A stretch of DNA of 64,000 nucleotides from contig OY726569.1 in the NCBI GenBank assembly GCA_963383645.1, positions 28,271,070 through 28,335,069 on the forward strand, read 5' to 3'. The translations under genes and the position numbers were made by a program. Below the pieces are notes generated by a model. The model was given only the letters and a program-made list of their open reading frames with translations. It was not told the DNA's origin and did not search any database. Positions within the stretch are counted from its first letter, which is position 1; each line of letters opens with the position of its first letter. The stretch is from Muscardinus avellanarius (Eukaryota; Chordata; Mammalia; Rodentia; Gliridae). Shown one piece after another: positions 60,730 through 64,000 of this stretch.

Positions 60730-61241
60730 GTCATCTCTATTAAGACCTAACAGTGAAAATCCAAGTGAAAAGCAAAGAGTTATTTCTCAAAAGCAGGATA
60801 ATTACCTGCAGAGTAGAGCATGACTTTGTTCTCTGTTCTAAAAGCCCACTCTGCCATTCAGCTACCAAAGGCATGGTAGCCACTGGTGTAGACACCATTG
60901 AATGGCTGTGTCAGCTGACCAAAGGGGCAGGGAAGCTCACATAATAGCCTGTTGCAATGCCTTCTCTTTCTCTAGACCCTATTTAAAATTGGAAATCATT
61001 TGGGTTACTCAGTAAATAGGTCTGAACTTTAGCAGTACACCCAGATATTTGTTGCCTCTAAAATCTAGTGAGGCACAATAAAAATTAAGACTTTACTATT
61101 GGTAGGAAAGACCAGATGTAACAACTTGACTTTTGCCTTGGAAAAAAGTATCTCAGTTTCCCCAGATGATGGAATCTCAAGAGACTTCACTGAGGGAGAA
61201 AGCCCCTATGTTTTTCTGGGATTTATTTCCCATTCTCTTGC

Positions 61242-61475
61242 CTATAAATGTCTTACCAAAGTGTCTAAATTACTTGATGTTTCATGCTGCCCTGATCCAT
61301 CAGTGTAATAGATCCATGTTATGTCTTGTGAGATGTAGAGGGAATCCGTTTCCTGAAAAATAGAATAAGACAGGATGAATATTTGTATTACCTGAGGCAA
61401 AACAATGAAGAAACATAGATGGTTATTCCAGATGAAAGAAAAAAAATGCTTCTCACGGCCTCTACTAACAGGCAT
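61242..61475 (-). pseudogene. Retroviral reverse-transcriptase-like remnant
   Basis: A 77-codon frame has FSFIWNN, then VLPQ, then WIYYTDG, the spacing of the RT palm region where the last motif is normally Tyr-x-Asp-Asp. The second catalytic Asp is changed, so it is inactive. It lies about 0.6 kb downstream of the protease-like block in the minus direction. Confidence 0.5.
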
Positions 61476-61978
61476 AGAGAGTAAAAGAATGATTTTCCAT
61501 ATTAATACTCACATACCATGTGTCAAAGAATACGTTGATTTACTCAAGCGATGAAACCGCATCTAGAATCATAGCTGTAATTGTATTGACCATCTGATTA
61601 GATTTACATTAATCCTTTGTCATTCCTCAACATCCATCTATCTTCTGAACGGGCCAAATAGATTGTTTGAATGGATATGTAGTGAAAGTCAGCCCTGCAT
61701 CTTTTAAGCCTTTTATGGAGGCACTGATCCCTACAGTTTCTTCAGAATGCAGTATTACTTGGCACTTATTTTGGAATACAGAAGCAATTTTGATGACATC
61801 TACTTATCTTCATTTTATAGGCCAGACAACCAATATAACATGATGCTGTTATGATGCTGTTTTCTGAGTGTGTCCCCTTTGATTAAACATAGAACTTAGG
61901 AAATAATGATAAGTTGGATTTAGAGCTCTACTAGAGCTCCATCCACTGTGAGATGGACCTGAGCCAAAATACCGTTAG

Positions 61979-62338
61979 TCATTTGGCTTCTATAAACTTC
62001 CTCAATAAACACTGGGAAGTAGACAAGGGGAAGCTGGTCCACAGTGCAACTGAGTCTCCAAGAACTGGTACCATTTCAGAGCCAGTATCCAGAAATCCCC
62101 CCACCACCACCAAAGTCTGGTAATTTCCCTTTTCCCAATGCAGTATGACCTTGATTCGTATCTGTAGGTTTTTGGAAGAAGAGGAGAAATGAAATTTACA
62201 GTCTAAACTTTTGGATATGTAAATAAATACAGATAAGAAAAATCTTGCAATCTTTTTGGCATGTATAGAGACTCGTCCTTTAGTACCCATGTCCATGCAA
62301 TCTCCCAGGACTTGAATCTGGCTATAGGTACAGAGCAA
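61979..62338 (-). pseudogene. Retroviral protease-like remnant
   Basis: A 119-codon frame contains FLDTGSEM at about residues 82-89 (Asp-Thr-Gly at 62081-62089), the active-site triad of retroviral aspartic proteases, preceded by a hydrophobic VVVGG strand. The rest is diverged and there is no upstream gag frame. Confidence 0.5.
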
Positions 62339-62599
62339 TTAACATCTTGGGGATGAGCTTGAGGAGTGTCAGCATTTCTCCATAGGAAACATCAGTCCAT
62401 GTTCTTCAGCTGGGAGCTACTAAACTCAGACAGGGGACGAGAGGCTGTTTCTACTGAATCAGAGACTGAGGAGCCTCAAGGTCCTCAGTGTTACTAGAAT
62501 CTGCCCACATGTTGCCGCCTCAATTTTCACCATCTCAATTCAATCCTGATAAATGCCTCATCTTAACCATCAGGGTTCTTGAATTAATTGCTGTTGTGA

Positions 62600-63415
62600 T
62601 CCAGCCACCCAGAAGATTAGCCTTTCGGCTTGTTTTCCAGAAACATCAAATCCTGAAGAGATAAAAGGTAAGGACTTCTCTCACAGTAGTAATAGAAATA
62701 TTCCAGTTCTGACTTTTGAGCCAAGAATGTAGTACTGTAAATTCATTATTTTTTCACCCGATTCTCTGTGGCACGTTGAAACAACCTACAAATCTAGTAC
62801 TCGTTACATTCCTTATTCCCATTATTCTATGGTAGCAGCTCCCTGGTCATCTAACACCTTGCCTTTTATAAACACATGATGTCAAAAACTACTACTATCT
62901 TGTTTCTTACTGAAAATGGATAATTAGTGCCTCATTCAAACAGAGAATCAACACTGAATTCTTATCCTTACAGCTCTATCTCTGGAATCACTTCCAAAAC
63001 CAATAACCACATCAGTTGGAAGTCATCTAGAGAAGCAGAACCACTAGGAGTGATGCAGAATAAAGAGATAATAGATCCTTTGTAGAATGAGACCTCACCA
63101 ATGTGGAAGGAGCTGGAGAAGTAGAGATCTGGAAGAAGGAATCAGAGGACTAGAAAAAGGGTAATCAATCTATCTGCCTAAAGCAGGAGCACAGACTGAC
63201 AAGCTGGGGCTTGAAGGAAAACTCAAGAAACTAAACACCTTCAAGTCCCAAAGTGAGACTGGAAAGGGGAGCTCATGGAGAAGAAGATGAAAAACTCTTC
63301 ACTAAAGGAGCCACCACTTCTATGGGTCCACAGCCAAACATCTGATGACTGGCCTGGGGCTATCGTTAGTCATTTGAAATTATTTCTAAGTAATTATTAA
63401 AGGTAACAGGACATT
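62600..63415. other. No gene seen
   Basis: Possible old LTR-like pieces near 63010 (CATCTAGAGAAGCAGAACCA). Nothing coding. Confidence 0.35.
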
Positions 63416-63419
63416 AATT

Positions 63420-63664
63420 ATTTGGGGTAAGTCAGCATACTAATAGAGATGTATGCATACTCCTGTTTATGGCAGCACAATTCACAATAGCTAAGATATG
63501 GGACCAACCTAGGTTTCTGTAATGAATGGATAAAAAAATGTGGAAAGAAGAGGTACTTGGGAAATTAAATTGATCAAATTATGTTATATGTATGTATGAA
63601 TATGCCACAATGAAACCCACTATTCTGTACAATTAGTATGTACCAATTAAATGTTTTTTAAAAA
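63420..63664 (+). mobile_element. L1 3'-end fragment
   Basis: TATGGCAGCACAATTCACAA, GGACCAACCTAGG and GAATGGATAAAAAAATG (late ORF2), ending GTACCAATTAAATG (3' UTR). Confidence 0.7.
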
Positions 63665-64000
63665 TATTTCTCAAAAGAAGATTCAGGTGAAAAAAATTAT
63701 ATAATATGAAGTAAAAATACCACAAATTGCTACTTAGAAAAAGTAACGGGACAGAAATAAACAAGATCTCTTACAAAAATTGCTATAAAACAAAAAATAA
63801 ATCAAACTAACAAAAAATGGCTAGTTACTTCAGTTTCCAGATAAATTGGCTCCATAATGTGGCTAGAATTGTTCAACTAAAATAATACAAATCTTAATTT
63901 GTTTTAATCTTGGTGAGAACCGCAAAATTACCAATTTTGCTTATAGTATATGAATTATTCATGTTTATATCATGCCACTCATATTTCACATAATTTATGC
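63665..64000. other. No gene seen
   Basis: AT-rich sequence running off the window edge. Confidence 0.35.

Larger units (their letters stand above)
59200..62600 (-). mobile_element. Decayed ERV-L-type retroviral internal region
   Basis: On the minus strand a protease-like block, then a reverse-transcriptase-like block, occur in the normal pol order, followed by about 2 kb that may be downstream pol. Many stops and shifts; no intact gene and no LTR identified at either edge. A SINE interrupts it at 60514-60729. The boundaries are estimates. Confidence 0.5.

Noticed and set aside
61242..62338. A functional retroviral pol gene
   Set aside because: Frames are short, the RT catalytic motif is altered, and stops separate the blocks.

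Overview
This is a nuclear window from a rodent genome, most likely squirrel family (Sciuridae). The main evidence is about 30 copies of a composite SINE: a B1-like head with the GAGACAGGAGGATC core, followed by an ID/tRNA-like tail. Several copies are young enough to keep perfect 11-17 bp target-site duplications. Coding density is very low and most of the window is interspersed repeat. The species call is inference from repeat style.

The left 10 kb is the 3' end of a T-cell receptor alpha/delta variable cluster. TRAV40 (2578-3005) looks usable: leader exon, GT-AG intron, open V exon and a 23-type recombination signal. About 6.5 kb downstream is TRAV41 (9036-9840), which is dead. A SINE with perfect 15-bp duplications splits its leader, and the V exon carries an in-frame TAG and a frameshift, yet its recombination signal is intact. 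A CTCF-like motif lies just upstream of each V gene. TRAV40-TRAV41 is the human order, so the rest of the window probably matches the gene-poor gap between the last TRAV gene and the TRDV/TRDD segments. I found no other V, D, J or C segment.

From 10 kb to 30 kb there are only repeats: SINEs, MIR and L2 relics, a solo MaLR LTR (27001-27362), an MLT1-like LTR, old L1 pieces and microsatellites. From 30.2 to 42.2 kb lies one full-length but decayed L1 on the minus strand, with tandem ~237-bp monomers in its 5' UTR. A second insertion of about 5.07 kb (31095-36162), flanked by a 16-bp duplication, sits inside it.

That inner insertion is the most striking object. Read on the minus strand it has an L1 5' UTR, an intact 320-codon L1 ORF1, a scrambled middle containing an inverted old L1 fragment and an L1 3'-end piece, then a spliced BMP15 retrocopy with 3' UTR, AATAAA and poly(A). 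The BMP15 part keeps an open 372-codon frame with the furin site and the whole mature TGF-beta domain, but has lost the signal peptide. BMP15 is X-linked in other mammals, so this looks like an X-to-autosome retrocopy carried in an L1 chimera.

From 42 to 64 kb there is a probable old MaLR element with two LTRs, an L1 3'-end piece, a long old L1 (52.0-54.6 kb) containing a perfect 21-bp inverted repeat, a second MLT1-like LTR, and a decayed ERV-L-type pol region on the minus strand (59.2-62.6 kb).
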